NCBI RefSeq assembly: GCF_000750005.1
Contig: NZ_JPYA01000186.1
Location: 117,746-181,745, forward strand
Direction of reading: 5' to 3'
Source of the DNA: Geobacillus icigianus
GTDB lineage: Bacteria > Bacillota > Bacilli > Bacillales > Anoxybacillaceae
DNA length: 64,000 bases
Shown here: positions 19,098 through 29,515 of the stretch, piece after piece
Layout of the letters: each line of letters opens with the position of its first letter
How positions within the stretch are numbered: position 1 is the first letter of the stretch
Translations under genes and position numbers: made by a program
The notes under the pieces: generated by a model
Database searches by the model: none
What the model was told of the DNA's origin: nothing
The model's input: only the letters and a program-made list of their open reading frames with translations

Positions 19098-21047
19098 ATG
19101 GGACGCATCCGCAAACTCGATGATTTGCTGGCGAATAAAATCGCCGCCGGCGAAGTGGTTGAGCGGCCGGCTTCGGTCGTCAAAGAGCTCGTTGAAAACG
19201 CCATTGACGCCCATAGCACAGCGATTGAAATTGAATTGGAAGAGGCCGGGATGACGAAAATTCGCGTCATCGACAACGGCGACGGAATGGAGGAAGACGA
19301 TAGCCTTCTTGCTTTTGAGCGGCATGCGACCAGCAAAATTGAAGATGAGCATGATTTGTTTCGCATCCGCACGCTCGGTTTTCGCGGCGAGGCGCTGCCG
19401 AGCATCGCCGCGGTATCGGAAGTCGAGCTGGTGACAAGCACGGGAAGCGGCCCGGGCACGAAGCTGGTGCTTCAAGGCGGCCGGTTGTTGTCGCGCGAGC
19501 GGGCGGCAGCGCGCAAAGGGACCGATTTGACCGTATCGAACTTATTTTTCAATACGCCGGCGCGCTTGAAATATATGAAAACGATTCACACCGAGCTCGG
19601 CCATGCCGTCGATGTCGTTCAACGGCTTGCGCTCGCCCATCCCGACGTGTCGTTCCGGCTTCGCCATCACGGCAAAACGCTCCTTCTGACGAACGGCAGC
19701 GGCGATGTCCGGCACGTGCTCGCTGCCATTTACGGTGCCGAGACGGCGAAACAGATGATTCCGATGGAAGCGGAGTCGCTTGATTTTCTCGTCCGCGGCT
19801 ACCTGTCGCCGCCTGAGGTGACGCGCGCCTCGCGCCATGCCATGTCGCTCGTTGTCAACGGACGCTACGTGCGCAGCGCGCCGCTGGTGAAGGCGATTGA
19901 AGCCGGCTACCATACCCTTTTGCCGATCGGCCGCTATCCGATCGTAGTTCTCGCCATCGAAATGGATCCGGTGCTCGTAGATGTCAACGTCCATCCGGCC
20001 AAACTGGAAGTCCGCTTCAGCAAAGAAGCGGAGCTGCAAGAGCTCGTTGCATCTGCCATCCGCGAGGCGTTCCGGCGGCGAACACTCATTCCGCCCGTAT
20101 CAGCGGCCAACAAGACGGTCAAACCGAAAACGGAGCAAGCTTCGTTTACGTTCGCCCATCATGTTCATGAACCGCCCGCGGAGTCGGACAGCCAGAGGGA
20201 GAACCGCGAACGGGCAGGGACGATGCCGGGGCTTGACAACGAGGAGGCGAACGCGCGCATCGGTGGGGAAAGCGGACAGACGGGAACGATGCCCCCGTCT
20301 GCTGGGCGGCCGTTTTCCCCGTCGCCATCCGCTGACGTTGGAAACGGAGAAAAGGAAGACGCTGCCTCTGCTTCGCCCGTTGCTCGACCGCATGCGGATG
20401 GCGGGGACAAACCAGAGGCGCCGCCGCTGCCTGCTGACGGACAAACGGAGACAAAGCAAACTGATCGCCTTCCCCCGCTTTATCCGATCGGCCAGCTGCA
20501 CGGAACGTACATCTTGGCCGAAAATGAACAAGGGCTGTATATGATCGATCAACACGCAGCCCAAGAACGGATCTATTACGAATATTTCCGCGAAAAACTG
20601 GCTCAAGTGTCTAACGAGGTGCAAGAGCTGCTCGTCCCGCTGACATTGGAATATCCGGCCGATGAATACGAGCGCCTCGTCGCCTGCCGCGACGAACTCG
20701 CCCGCTGCGGCGTGTTTCTTGAGCCGTTCGGTCCGCGGGCGTTTGTTGTTCGCTCCCATCCCGTATGGTTTCCGAAAGGGAAAGAAAAAGAAATCATCGA
20801 GGAAATGATCGCGGACGCGCTGGCAACCAAAACGGTCGATATCAAGAAGCTGCGCGAGCAAGCCGCCATTATGATGAGTTGCAAGCAGGCGATTAAAGCC
20901 AACCGTCATTTGCGCGACGATGAAATCTTTGCGTTGCTCGAGGCGCTGCGGAAGACGACCGACCCGTTCACCTGTCCGCACGGCCGGCCGATCATCGTCC
21001 ATTTTTCAACTTATGAAATTGAAAAGTTATTTAAACGGGTAATGTAA
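19098..21047 (+). CDS. mutL: DNA mismatch repair endonuclease MutL
   Basis: 649-residue MutL. The GHKL ATPase domain shows [14 protein letters not shown] and [11 protein letters not shown] poorly conserved linker (about residues 340-455), rich in Ala, Pro, Gly and Asp, joins the C-terminal endonuclease domain, whose metal motifs DQHAAQERI and FTCPHGRPI are present. It therefore belongs to the nicking MutL class of bacteria without MutH. It is in an operon with mutS (13-bp gap, GGGGGGAGAAG ribosome site). Confidence 0.97.
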   Translation: MGRIRKLDDLLANKIAAGEVVERPASVVKELVENAIDAHSTAIEIELEEAGMTKIRVIDNGDGMEEDDSLLAFERHATSKIEDEHDLFRIRTLGFRGEALPSIAAVSEVELVTSTGSGPGTKLVLQGGRLLSRERAAARKGTDLTVSNLFFNTPARLKYMKTIHTELGHAVDVVQRLALAHPDVSFRLRHHGKTLLLTNGSGDVRHVLAAIYGAETAKQMIPMEAESLDFLVRGYLSPPEVTRASRHAMSLVVNGRYVRSAPLVKAIEAGYHTLLPIGRYPIVVLAIEMDPVLVDVNVHPAKLEVRFSKEAELQELVASAIREAFRRRTLIPPVSAANKTVKPKTEQASFTFAHHVHEPPAESDSQRENRERAGTMPGLDNEEANARIGGESGQTGTMPPSAGRPFSPSPSADVGNGEKEDAASASPVARPHADGGDKPEAPPLPADGQTETKQTDRLPPLYPIGQLHGTYILAENEQGLYMIDQHAAQERIYYEYFREKLAQVSNEVQELLVPLTLEYPADEYERLVACRDELARCGVFLEPFGPRAFVVRSHPVWFPKGKEKEIIEEMIADALATKTVDIKKLREQAAIMMSCKQAIKANRHLRDDEIFALLEALRKTTDPFTCPHGRPIIVHFSTYEIEKLFKRVM

Positions 21048-21050
21048 ATG

Positions 21051-21085
21051 GAGGGTGTCCCAAAAGGATCGGGACACCCTCTTTC
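21051..21085 (+). terminator. Terminator of mutSL
   Basis: GAGGGTGTCCC pairs with GGGACACCCTC (21071-21081), then TTTC. Nearly identical to the recA terminator. Confidence 0.85.
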
Positions 21086-21170
21086 GTTGCTCGATATACG
21101 TGCTGACTGCTTCTGCCGCACGATCGGTTGTGCCGATCTTGAAGGCAGACAACCTTTTGGGCTAGCCCTT
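21082..21170 (+). repeat. Family A structured repeat after mutL
   Basis: Closely matches the unit after recA: TTTCGTTGCTCGATATACG, ACTGCTTCTGCCGCA, a perfect GATCGG-TTGTG-CCGATC hairpin and CTTGAAGGCAGACAACC. It ends just before the WalR box. Confidence 0.8.
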
Positions 21171-21172
21171 TT

Positions 21173-21189
21173 TGTAATCGTTTTGTAAT
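21173..21189 (+). promoter_or_regulatory. WalR-type box upstream of the wall hydrolase gene
   Basis: TGTAAT-CGTTT-TGTAAT is an exact match to the WalR/YycF consensus TGTWAH-N5-TGTWAH. A TATAAT -10 element follows at about 21234. Confidence 0.8.
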
Positions 21190-21332
21190 CTACTTTTCTT
21201 CGTTTTGTTACAGACGAGTTGTTTGGATTTTACTATAATGGCTCATGTGCAGGAATACATGCCGAATTTTGTAGAGTCATAGCGAATGTTGTCAAAAACG
21301 GATCAGAATATAGACAGCTAGGGGGATGCAGC

Positions 21333-22352
21333 GTGAAAAAGACGTTTGTGTGGACAAGCACGTTGATCGGTTCGCTGCTGGCCGGCCATTCTGCTTTTGC
21401 GGCCAGCTATACGGTGCAAAAAGGCGACACGCTTTGGGAGATTGCGAGGCACTATGATACGACCGTTGAGCGGTTAAAGCAGCAAAACCAGTTACCGTCC
21501 GATTTCATTTTTCCAGGCCAAGTGTTGCAAATCGATGAACAAAGCGGGAGCGAACAAGCTGTTACCAATACATACACCGTTCAGTCCGGCGACACGTTAA
21601 GCGGCATTGCCCAAAAATTTGGCACGACCGTGGAGGTGTTGCTCCAGCTGAATCCAAGCATTGCCGATCCGAATTTTATCCGCGCCGGACAAGCGCTGCA
21701 AGTAGCAGGGCGGGCAAGCGCAAATACATACACTGTCAAGCCGGCGGCCGCGGCTGTGAACGGCCAATACATCGTTCAAAAAGGGGATACATTGTCGGGG
21801 ATTGCCAACCAGTTTCAAACGACCGTGGACCGCTTGTTGGCGCTGAACCCGCAAATTACGAACCCGCACGTGATTCGTGTCGGCCAAGCCATAAAAGTGG
21901 CCGGGGGGATGACGGCTGTCCGCGCCGAACAAAACGTATCGGCCGTCAAACCGGTTTCGGCTGAATCGTCCGTTTCACTGGCTGACCAAATCATCGAAAT
22001 CGGCGAAAAATATTTAGGAGCGAGATATTTGTACGGGGCGAACCCGTCGCGCACCGATGTGTTTGACTGCTCGTCGTTTACGATGCGCGTCTTTAGCGAG
22101 GCGGGCATTTCGCTGCCGCGCTCGTCATCCGCTCAAGCGCAAGCCGGAAGAACGGTGTCGTTTAGCCAGTTGCAAAAAGGCGATCTCGTCTTTTTTGACA
22201 CCGATTCAAACGGCACGATCAACCACGTTGGCATTTACGCCGGCAACGGGCAAATGATCAACGCGACTGTTTCGCTGGGGGTCACGTATTCATCGCTGAC
22301 GTCTTCTTATTGGAAAACGCGGTTTGTCAAAGCGGTTCGGGTGCTTAACTAA
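21333..22352 (+). CDS. Secreted LysM-NlpC/P60 peptidoglycan endopeptidase
   Basis: 339-residue secreted D,L-endopeptidase of the LytE/LytF type. A signal peptide ([23 protein letters not shown]) precedes three LysM wall-binding domains, each marked YTVQKGDTL or similar, at about residues 27-70, 75-120 and 145-190. A C-terminal NlpC/P60 domain has catalytic cysteine in FDCSSF and histidine in NHVGIY. Start GTG 21333 follows GGGGGATG. The exact WalR box upstream implies control by the WalRK system that governs autolysins in Bacillus. Confidence 0.92.
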   Translation: MKKTFVWTSTLIGSLLAGHSAFAASYTVQKGDTLWEIARHYDTTVERLKQQNQLPSDFIFPGQVLQIDEQSGSEQAVTNTYTVQSGDTLSGIAQKFGTTVEVLLQLNPSIADPNFIRAGQALQVAGRASANTYTVKPAAAAVNGQYIVQKGDTLSGIANQFQTTVDRLLALNPQITNPHVIRVGQAIKVAGGMTAVRAEQNVSAVKPVSAESSVSLADQIIEIGEKYLGARYLYGANPSRTDVFDCSSFTMRVFSEAGISLPRSSSAQAQAGRTVSFSQLQKGDLVFFDTDSNGTINHVGIYAGNGQMINATVSLGVTYSSLTSSYWKTRFVKAVRVLN

Positions 22353-22388
22353 TGGAATAGAGAAGGGGCGTTTGACCTGTCGCCTAAA

Positions 22389-22518
22389 AGGCTGGTGAAA
22401 AAACGCTGTCACACATCAATCATCGCATTTTCATTCAGAAAAGAAGGCTGTTTCTACGAGGTTTCTCTAATTGAGAAATAGGTGGAAGCAGTAGTATTTT
22501 GCACTAAATCACCGGCCT
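22389..22518 (+). repeat. MITE-like element (family C), 130 bp
   Basis: Bounded by AGGCTGGTGAA and AAATCACCGGCCT inverted ends, with an internal TTTCTC-TAATT-GAGAAA hairpin. The same element type is at 1953-2067 and, as a partial inverted copy, at 186-258. Confidence 0.75.
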
Positions 22519-22543
22519 CCTAAACATATCACCGAAGGCGGTG

Positions 22544-22593
22544 GAAGGCTGCTCGCATAAAGCGCTTTGTGGCTTTGGCGGGCGGCCTTTTCT
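22544..22593 (+). terminator. Probable terminator downstream of the NlpC/P60 gene
   Basis: GAAGGCTGCTCGC pairs, with G-U pairs, with GCGGGCGGCCTTTTC, followed by TTCTT. It lies beyond the MITE-like element, which may separate the gene from its original terminator. Confidence 0.5.
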
Positions 22594-22679
22594 TATGCTT
22601 TCGGTCTATGACCTTTGCTGTCGCTGTCTATTAGGAGGACGGTGTGAATGATAGCGTTTGACAATCATTAGGTCTATAA

Positions 22680-22711
22680 ATAAGAAAAGGTGTCCTTAAA
22701 AGCGGGACACC
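22680..22711 (-). terminator. Terminator of the BCCT transporter gene
   Basis: On the minus strand GGTGTCC...GGACACC (22689-22695 with 22705-22711) is followed by TTTTCTTATTT. Confidence 0.8.
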
Positions 22712-22719
22712 GTTAGTCA

Positions 22720-24240
22720 TTATTCGATAGGTTTTTGCGTTTTTCGCGCCGTTTCTTGCTGGAAGGAACGGATAAGGGCCAGAACGATCAAAATCATAAT
22801 GATCGCAAATGGAAACGCGGCGATAATGGATGCTGTCTGCAGCGATTCAAGTCCGCCGACGAACAGAAGGATGGCCGCTATCGCTGATTGGACAATGCCC
22901 CAAACGAATTTGACCGAGTTTGGGGGGTTTAAGCTGCCATTGGTCGTCTGCATGCCAAGCACAAACGTTGCCGAGTCGGCCGATGTGACAAAAAACGTGC
23001 AAATGAGCAAAATGGCGATGCCCGAAAGCAATGTAGCGAGCGGGAAATGTTCGAATGTAAAAAACAAGGCAGTTTCGATCCCTTTTTCATTCATCACTTT
23101 GCCAATGCCCGCATGCTGGAACTGCTCGAGGTAAAGAGCCGAGCCGCCGAAAACAGAAAACCAAAGGGCACTGAAAATCGTTGGAACCGCCAAGACACCG
23201 ATCATAAATTCACGGATCGTGCGCCCGCGGGAAATGCGAGCGATGAACGTCCCGACAAACGGCGCCCACGCGATCCACCACGCCCAATAAAAAATGGTCC
23301 ACACTTTCGGCCAATCATTTTGTTCAAACGGGTTCAGCCGAAAACTCATCGACGGGAGGTTTTGTAAGTACGTCCCGATTGTTGTTGTGAACACATCCAT
23401 AATAAAATTCGTCGGCCCGGCAAACAGCATGAAAACCATGAGCAGCAACGCGAGCGCGATATTTAAGTTACTCAGCCATTTTATGCCTTTGTTAAGGCCG
23501 GTTTGCGCCGAAAGCATAAATAGGGCGGTGACAACGACAATGATGAGCAGCTGGGTCGAAAAGCTGTTTGGAATGCGGGGAAACAGCTGATGCAATCCCC
23601 CGCTAATTTGAATGGCTCCCAGACCTAGCGAAGTGGCGATGCCAAACACGGTTGCGTAGACGGCCAACGTATCAATGGCTACCCCGAGGCCGCCTTCTAT
23701 GCGTGTGCCAAACAGCGGGCGCAGTGTGCGGCTAACAACGCCGGCGTCTCGTTTGCGAAACTGGAAGTAAGCGAGCGCTAAGGCCAAGACGCCGTAGATT
23801 GCCCATGGATGCAACCCCCAATGGAAAAACGAGTAGCGCATCGCCAGACGGGCCGCTTCCGTTGTCGCCCCTTCCCCGGTTGGCGGCGTGTAATAGTGGG
23901 ACACCGGTTCGGCCACTCCCCAAAACACTAACCCGATTCCCATTCCGGCGCTAAACAGCATGGCAAACCATGTCATATAGCTGTATTCCGGTTTTTCTTC
24001 GTCGCGGCCAAGACGAATATTTCCGTAGCGAGAAAAAATGAGAAATAAACAAAACGCTAAAAACAAGGAAGCGCTGAGCAAATAAAACCAGCTGAATTTA
24101 TCGATTAGAAACGTGTGCACCGCGCTGCTGACCGCGTTTAAATTGTAGCGCGGCCATAAAGATTCCGGAATCATCCCCCAAATAGTAAACGCAATGGCAA
24201 TCACAATCGAGATCGAAAAGACAATCGTTGTTTTTTTCAT
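22720..24240 (-). CDS. opuD: BCCT-family glycine betaine/choline transporter
   Basis: 506-residue sodium-coupled transporter of the betaine/choline/carnitine family, with about 12 membrane helices, used for compatible-solute uptake. The family signatures are the GMGIGLVFWGVAEP loop and the tryptophan-rich FYWAWWIAWAPFVGTFIARISRGRTIREF region. The GMGIG form is typical of betaine-type carriers, so OpuD is the best name; choline or carnitine transport is possible. It starts behind AAGGAGGAG and is transcribed alone against its neighbours. Confidence 0.88.
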   Translation of the reverse strand: MKKTTIVFSISIVIAIAFTIWGMIPESLWPRYNLNAVSSAVHTFLIDKFSWFYLLSASLFLAFCLFLIFSRYGNIRLGRDEEKPEYSYMTWFAMLFSAGMGIGLVFWGVAEPVSHYYTPPTGEGATTEAARLAMRYSFFHWGLHPWAIYGVLALALAYFQFRKRDAGVVSRTLRPLFGTRIEGGLGVAIDTLAVYATVFGIATSLGLGAIQISGGLHQLFPRIPNSFSTQLLIIVVVTALFMLSAQTGLNKGIKWLSNLNIALALLLMVFMLFAGPTNFIMDVFTTTIGTYLQNLPSMSFRLNPFEQNDWPKVWTIFYWAWWIAWAPFVGTFIARISRGRTIREFMIGVLAVPTIFSALWFSVFGGSALYLEQFQHAGIGKVMNEKGIETALFFTFEHFPLATLLSGIAILLICTFFVTSADSATFVLGMQTTNGSLNPPNSVKFVWGIVQSAIAAILLFVGGLESLQTASIIAAFPFAIIMILIVLALIRSFQQETARKTQKPIE

Positions 24241-24365
24241 TTCTCTCCTCCTTACTGGTGCAATGATATGATGGGAGTCACGTTAGCGGTTTTGGGGATT
24301 TCCATTTATAGGGTAGCAAAATTCGACAACCAACACAAATGATTCAAATGTTCAATGCATATCAT

Positions 24366-24412
24366 TTGGTGCTCTCATTTTTTATCATGTAAAATAAACT
24401 GTTCGTAGTTTA
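24366..24412 (+). promoter_or_regulatory. Promoter and candidate operator of the MFS pump gene
   Basis: TTGGTG (24366-24371), an 18-bp spacer and TAAAAT (24390-24395), overlapped by a perfect inverted repeat TAAACT-GTTCGT-AGTTTA (24395-24412). This suggests repression by a dimeric regulator, but no regulator gene is adjacent. Confidence 0.5.
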
Positions 24413-24433
24413 CTGAAAAAGGAGGTCCTTCGC

Positions 24434-25783
24434 ATGAACAGCCGCTTATCGGTCATGGTCAGCATCGTCTTGGCGATGCTCGTCGCGTCGATGGATACGA
24501 CCATCATGAATACGACAATGCCGATCATCGCGAACGAACTCGGCGGATTTTCTTTGTACGCGTGGGCGTTCGCATCGTACATGATTACGACGACGGTCTT
24601 GTCGCCGATCGCTGGCCGCCTCTCGGACTTGTTTGGCCGCAAAAAAGTATTCAGCTTTGGCATTATGTTCTTTTTCATCGGCTCGCTTCTTTGCGGCTTG
24701 TCACAAAGCATGGTGCAGCTGGTGGTGTTCCGCGCCTTGCAAGGGGTGGGGGCCGGGTTTATGATGCCGTTTCCCGCGATTATCGCCGGCGATTTGTTTC
24801 CAGTGGAAAAGCGCGGAAAAATCCAAGCGTTTTTTACGGCCATGTGGGGAATTTCGGCGGTGCTCGCCCCGCTGCTCGGCTCGTTGTTTGTCGAGTATGC
24901 GACATGGCGCTGGATCTTTTACGTCAACATCCCGATTTGCTTGCTCTCGCTTTTGACCTTGCTTCCGTATCAAGAAGTGTATGAACCGAAGCGGGCGGCG
25001 GTCGACTATATGGGCGCGGCGCTGTTTGCGGCGGCGATCAGCTTGCTTTTGCTTGTGACGGTCGTTGAACGAGGGCAATGGTGGTACGGTGCGGCTGGGG
25101 CGCTGTTGCTTGTCGCCTTTTATTATTTTGAAAAACGGCAGCCATCTCCGCTCGTGCCGCTGTCGCTTGTCCATCATCGGACGCTGAAATGGATGAACAT
25201 TAACGGCTTTGTCAGCTGTGTCGCTTTGTTTGGGACGTCAAGCTACATTCCGCTGTTTTTGCAAAATGTCGCCCACTTGTCTGTGTTTATGAGCGGCGTG
25301 GCGCTGCTTGGCTCGTCGGTCGGCTGGATGATCGCTGCCGTGCCGGCGGGGAAGTGGATTTTGCGCTATGGCTACCGCTTGCTTCTGATCATCGGCAACG
25401 TGCTGCTTGTCGTTTCCGGCCTTTTGCTTGCCTTGCTGAACGAAAGCCACGGGTTTTGGTACGTCTTTTTCATCATGTTTTTGCAAGGACTGTCGTTCGG
25501 CTTGACGTCGACCGTTGGGATCATCGGTTCACAGCAGCTGGCTGACGCTCATGAAAAAGGAATTGCGACGTCGTTTTTTATGTTTTGCCGCAATATCGGC
25601 ACGGCGATCGGCGTCACGGTCATGGGGGCGCTTTTGGCGCAGGCCCCGACCTTTATAACCGGCATTCACCACCTGTTTTTGTTTGGTTTCATCGGCAGCA
25701 TCGTTGCTCTTGCGACGTCGTTTTTGATCCGCGATCAAGCTGAGGCGGGCGGCAACACACGGAAGCCGGAAGGGACGGTGTAG
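24434..25783 (+). CDS. MFS multidrug efflux transporter (DHA2/EmrB-QacA type)
   Basis: 449-residue proton-coupled exporter with at least 12 predicted membrane helices. Diagnostic segments are MLVASMDTTIMNTTMP in helix 1, the loop motif GRLSDLFGRKK, and ALQGVGAGFMMP. AAAAAGGAGG lies upstream of ATG 24434. It is isolated between the opposing betaine transporter and a chemoreceptor gene. The substrate cannot be predicted from sequence. Confidence 0.9.
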   Translation: MNSRLSVMVSIVLAMLVASMDTTIMNTTMPIIANELGGFSLYAWAFASYMITTTVLSPIAGRLSDLFGRKKVFSFGIMFFFIGSLLCGLSQSMVQLVVFRALQGVGAGFMMPFPAIIAGDLFPVEKRGKIQAFFTAMWGISAVLAPLLGSLFVEYATWRWIFYVNIPICLLSLLTLLPYQEVYEPKRAAVDYMGAALFAAAISLLLLVTVVERGQWWYGAAGALLLVAFYYFEKRQPSPLVPLSLVHHRTLKWMNINGFVSCVALFGTSSYIPLFLQNVAHLSVFMSGVALLGSSVGWMIAAVPAGKWILRYGYRLLLIIGNVLLVVSGLLLALLNESHGFWYVFFIMFLQGLSFGLTSTVGIIGSQQLADAHEKGIATSFFMFCRNIGTAIGVTVMGALLAQAPTFITGIHHLFLFGFIGSIVALATSFLIRDQAEAGGNTRKPEGTV

Positions 25784-25860
25784 GCGGTTAAGGTGTCCTC
25801 CGCCGCGATCGACAGCCAACCCGGCCGAACGAGCCGGAATGGACAGCGTAGGCGGTTAAG
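25765..25860 (+). repeat. 28-bp direct repeat at the 3' end of the MFS gene
   Basis: 25765-25792 (including the stop codon) recurs at 25833-25860 with three mismatches and a 68-bp period; both copies end TAGGCGGTTAAG. The rest of 25784-26042 holds no gene. Confidence 0.7.
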
Positions 25861-26042
25861 CCCGGGAAAAAGGATTACAGCCGGCGACAGCCAAAAGGGA
25901 GCGGCGGTCGCCTTCCGGTGTACGAACGGGCAGCGCAAGCGCAACGGATAACACGGGTCGGGGGCGTTGGGACCGGACGGCGGTGCACCGGCGCGCTGGT
26001 TTGGCCGCGAAAAAAAGAGGCGGCTCTCCTGCTCGAACAGAC

Positions 26043-26070
26043 TAAACATTGCCGGCGCGTGATCCGATAA
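26043..26070 (+). promoter_or_regulatory. SigD-type promoter of the chemoreceptor gene
   Basis: TAAA (26043-26046), a 16-bp spacer and TCCGATAA (26063-26070), close to the flagellar SigD consensus TAAA-N15-GCCGATAT. Confidence 0.7.
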
Positions 26071-26116
26071 TATAGAAGGAGAGGTAGAAATTTACTTGCA
26101 GATGGGGGATATGTCA

Positions 26117-27808
26117 ATGAAATTGACCGTTCGTAAAAAACTGTTCGCCGGCTTTGGTCTCGTTTACGTACTCATCGCACTGCTGATCGGTTTCGCCTAT
26201 TACGAAAATTCCGTACTGGACCGTACATATACGGACGTCATCGAAAAAAGGGTGCCCAAGCTAGTCAACACGAAAGAACTTGAGGTGCTTGTCCGCCGCG
26301 AGGTTGGCAGCATGCGCGGCTACTTGCTGACTGGGGATGCCACATCCAAAGAAAACTTCGAAAAAGCGCATAAAGCGTACAAACAAACGAGCGAAAAACT
26401 GGCCGCTTCGTCAACTCAAGAAACGACAAAACAGCGGTTGGCCGAACTCGATTTGCTTGAACAGCAGTTTTATGAGCTCGGGCAAAAAACGTTTGAATTA
26501 AAGGACCAAAACAAGACTGAGCAATATACGGCGCTGATCGTGACAACCGGCCGCGATTTGACCACGCAGTTTGAACAAAAAATTGATCAATTGGCCGCGT
26601 TGCACGAGCGCGAGATGAAACAGGCGAACCGCGATGCGAGCGCATCGGCGGCGGCGGTTCTCCAGCTTGTTCTTATCGTCGGCGTCTTGACGATCGCGAT
26701 GGGAGCGGCTGTCAGCTACTATATCAGCCGCTCGTTGTCCCGCCCGCTGCTTGCTCTCACCGATGCGGCCAAGCGGATTGCGGCCGGTGATTTGCGCGAG
26801 GCGAACATAAGCGTGCGCAACCGCGATGAAATCGGCGAGCTGGCTGCTGCGTTCGAACAAATGGCGAACAACTTGCGTCAGGTGATTCAACAAGTAGCGC
26901 AAAATGCCGAACAAGTCGCCGCTGCTTCCGAACAGTTGGCAGCCAGCGCCGAGCAGACGAGCAAAGCGACCGAACAAATTGCCATGACCGTCCAGAGCGT
27001 CGCCTCCGGGGTCGACCAACAAATGCAAAGCGTTGAAGAAACATCGTCGGTCATTAACGCTATGTCGGAACAAATCGGGCAAGTTTCCGCCCGCGCGCAG
27101 AACGTGGTCGCCATCGCCGCCGACACGTCAAAGCGGGCGGCTGACGGTGGAAAAACGATCGATGCGGGCGTCGCGCAAATGGATACCGTGAACCGCACCG
27201 TAGAACAGCTTGCCGGGGTGGTCAAAGGGCTCGGCCATCGCTCCGAACAAATCGGTTCCATTATTGAAGCGATCCGCACCATTGCGGCACAGACGAATTT
27301 GCTTGCCTTAAATGCGGCGATTGAAGCGGCGCGCGCCGGTGAACATGGTCGGGGCTTTGCCGTCGTCGCCGATGAAGTGCGAAAGCTCGCGGAACAATCG
27401 GCCGCCTCGGCGCAGCAAATCGCCGAGCTGATCGCCGCGATCCAAGAAGAGACGGCTCATGCCGTGGCATCGATGGAATCGGTCGTCAATGAAGTCGCAT
27501 CCGGGACGAATGTAATCCGGACTTCTGGAGAAACGTTCGCGCAAATTCGCGCTGCCGTCGACGAAGTCGCCGCGCAAATCCGCGATGTATCCACCGCGGT
27601 TGGCGAGATGGCCGCTTCTTCTGAACAAATCGTCCGCTCTGTCCGCCTAGTCGCCGACGTCGCCGAATCGACGTCCGCCGGCGCGCAAGAAGTCTCGGCG
27701 GCGACGGAGGAGCAGCTGGCATCGATGGAGGAAATTTCTGCTTCTTCCACCGCGCTGGCGAGAATGGCCGATGATTTGCAGGCGATTGTCCGCAAATTTT
27801 CGCTTTGA
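26117..27808 (+). CDS. Methyl-accepting chemotaxis protein
   Basis: 563-residue transmembrane receptor. TM1 at about residues 10-29 is followed by an extracellular helical sensor ([15 protein letters not shown], four-helix-bundle type), TM2 at about 185-205, a HAMP domain and a long MCP signalling hairpin whose tip reads [23 protein letters not shown] with the adjacent [21 protein letters not shown] 26117 is preferred: GGGGGAT lies nine bases upstream. The SigD-type promoter implies expression with flagella. The ligand is unknown. Confidence 0.93.
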   Translation: MKLTVRKKLFAGFGLVYVLIALLIGFAYYENSVLDRTYTDVIEKRVPKLVNTKELEVLVRREVGSMRGYLLTGDATSKENFEKAHKAYKQTSEKLAASSTQETTKQRLAELDLLEQQFYELGQKTFELKDQNKTEQYTALIVTTGRDLTTQFEQKIDQLAALHEREMKQANRDASASAAAVLQLVLIVGVLTIAMGAAVSYYISRSLSRPLLALTDAAKRIAAGDLREANISVRNRDEIGELAAAFEQMANNLRQVIQQVAQNAEQVAAASEQLAASAEQTSKATEQIAMTVQSVASGVDQQMQSVEETSSVINAMSEQIGQVSARAQNVVAIAADTSKRAADGGKTIDAGVAQMDTVNRTVEQLAGVVKGLGHRSEQIGSIIEAIRTIAAQTNLLALNAAIEAARAGEHGRGFAVVADEVRKLAEQSAASAQQIAELIAAIQEETAHAVASMESVVNEVASGTNVIRTSGETFAQIRAAVDEVAAQIRDVSTAVGEMAASSEQIVRSVRLVADVAESTSAGAQEVSAATEEQLASMEEISASSTALARMADDLQAIVRKFSL

Positions 27809-27814
27809 GGCGGC

Positions 27815-28111
27815 TGGCCGAAAAGGTGGTGTCCCTTTGAGATAAGGGGGGCATATCGGGCGACAGAAGCAGTCCGCACATAGATACGGAAACGGAAGAG
27901 GGGCTGATCCAAAAGGCGATCGCCTCTCAAGAAAAACATAATCTATCGTATGGCAGGGGAGCGGCTGCTGCTTCTATATAGCGATGAGAGAGGGGATGAC
28001 CCAAAAGGTCGCCTTCTTTCAAGATAGGCACAACATATAGTGCGACGGAAGCAGTCAGTACGTATATATAGCGACGAAAGAGGGCGTCCCGGTCCTTTTG
28101 GGACACCCCGT
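27815..28111 (-). repeat. Inverted multi-unit copy of family A repeat with bidirectional hairpin
   Basis: Read on the minus strand it starts with the GGGTGTCCC / GGGACGCCC hairpin (28082-28109), then TCTTTCGTCGCTATATATACG, ACTGCTTCCGTCGCAC, and two more degenerate units with CTTGA and CCTTTTGG. It fills the gap between the chemoreceptor gene and miaA; no gene is visible. Confidence 0.75.
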
Positions 28112-28178
28112 TTGCTCGCAGTGAAAGCGCCATGTATAAAAGAACGGCAGGATGGTGAAAACGATAAGAAAGAAATGG

Positions 28179-28207
28179 TTTCATGCGCTGCCGTTTTTCA
28201 GTATAAT
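28179..28207 (+). promoter_or_regulatory. SigA promoter of miaA-hfq
   Basis: TTTCAT (28179-28184), a 17-bp spacer and TATAAT (28202-28207). Confidence 0.65.
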
Positions 28208-28250
28208 GGTGTTTGAACAGGAGTTCTGACATGGAAAGCAGTGAAGCGCT

Positions 28251-29195
28251 ATGGGTGGAAAAGTCGTTGTCATCGTGGGGCCGACGGCGGTCGGCAAAAC
28301 CAAACTCGGCATTGCGTTGGCCAAAAAGCTGGACGGAGAAATCATCAGCGGCGATTCGATGCAAATTTATAAAGGAATGGACATCGGCACGGCGAAAGTG
28401 AAGCCGGATGAAATGGAAGGAATTCCACATCACCTCATCGATATTAAGGAGCCATGCGAACCGTTTTCCGTCGTCGAGTTTCAGCGGCTCGCCCGGACGC
28501 TCATCGCCGAGATTTCCGCGCGCAGGCGGTTGCCGATCATCGTCGGCGGCACCGGATTGTACATCCAAGCGGCGATCTATGACTATCAGTTTTCTGATGC
28601 CCCGTCCGACGAAGCGTATCGCCGGACGCTGAAGCAGCTGGCGGCCGAGCAAGGACCGGAGGTGCTCCATCGGCGGCTTTCGGCCGTTGATCCGGAAAGC
28701 GCGGCGCGCATCCATCCGCACAACATCCGCCGCGTCATTCGGGCGCTTGAAGTGCATCATTGCACCGGGAAACCGTTCAGTGCATGGCAGCGGGGCGAGC
28801 GGCGGCTGTTGTATGAGACGGCTATCATCGGTTTGACGGCGGAGCGCGACGTGCTTTACCGCCGCATTAACGAACGAGTCGATGCCATGATCGCCGCAGG
28901 GCTGATCGAAGAGGCCAAGTCCCTTTACGATCGCGGATTCCGCGATTGCCAAGCGGTGCAGGCGATCGGCTACAAAGAGCTGTACGACTACTTTGACGGC
29001 CGCGTCTCCCTCGAGGAAGCGATCGAACAATTGAAGCAACATTCGCGCCGCTACGCGAAACGGCAGCTGACATGGTTTCGCAACCAAATGCCGGTGAGGT
29101 GGTTTGACATGACCGACTTCGCTGCGTTTCCCGCTAGAACGGAGGAAATTTTTCACTACATAGCAGGAAAGCTTCAACTCGAAGCGAATATATAA
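28251..29195 (+). CDS. miaA: tRNA dimethylallyltransferase MiaA
   Basis: 314-residue enzyme that transfers dimethylallyl to A37 of tRNAs reading codons starting with U, producing the substrate of MiaB. Motifs: P-loop [11 protein letters not shown] near residue 10, the [15 protein letters not shown] segment, HHLID, and GGTGLYIQA. The length equals the Bacillus protein. The ribosome site is weak. hfq follows closely, the common miaA-hfq pairing. Confidence 0.96.
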   Translation: MGGKVVVIVGPTAVGKTKLGIALAKKLDGEIISGDSMQIYKGMDIGTAKVKPDEMEGIPHHLIDIKEPCEPFSVVEFQRLARTLIAEISARRRLPIIVGGTGLYIQAAIYDYQFSDAPSDEAYRRTLKQLAAEQGPEVLHRRLSAVDPESAARIHPHNIRRVIRALEVHHCTGKPFSAWQRGERRLLYETAIIGLTAERDVLYRRINERVDAMIAAGLIEEAKSLYDRGFRDCQAVQAIGYKELYDYFDGRVSLEEAIEQLKQHSRRYAKRQLTWFRNQMPVRWFDMTDFAAFPARTEEIFHYIAGKLQLEANI

Positions 29196-29230
29196 ACCAT
29201 ATCTTTAGAGAGAAAAGAGGAGGACGTTTG

Positions 29231-29458
29231 ATGAAAAATGTCATCAACATTCAAGATCAGTTTTTGAACCAGCTGCGCAAAGAAGGCATCCAAGTGACGG
29301 TCTTCTTGTTAAACGGCTTCCAGCTGCGCGGGTACATTAAAGGGTTTGACAACTTCACCGTGCTGCTTGAAGTGCAAGGGAAGCAGCAGCTCATCTACAA
29401 ACATGCCATTTCGACGTTTGCGCCGGAGCGGAACATTCATTTCGATGCCGAGCAATAA
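29231..29458 (+). CDS. hfq: RNA chaperone Hfq
   Basis: 75-residue Sm-like protein forming hexamers that bind A- and U-rich RNA. Sm1 is seen as [17 protein letters not shown] and Sm2 as [13 protein letters not shown] 29231 is used, with GAGGAGGACG upstream. The C-terminus is short, as in other Firmicute Hfq. It lies 35 bases after miaA and ends in a strong terminator. Confidence 0.97.
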   Translation: MKNVINIQDQFLNQLRKEGIQVTVFLLNGFQLRGYIKGFDNFTVLLEVQGKQQLIYKHAISTFAPERNIHFDAEQ

Positions 29459-29484
29459 GCTGTCGGTACATAACGCCGAACGGA

Positions 29485-29514
29485 AAGACGCCCCATCGAG
29501 CGGGGCGTCTTTTC
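29485..29514 (+). terminator. Terminator of miaA-hfq
   Basis: AGACGCCCC (29486-29494) pairs with GGGGCGTCT (29502-29510), followed by TTTT. Confidence 0.88.
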
Positions 29515-29515
29515 T

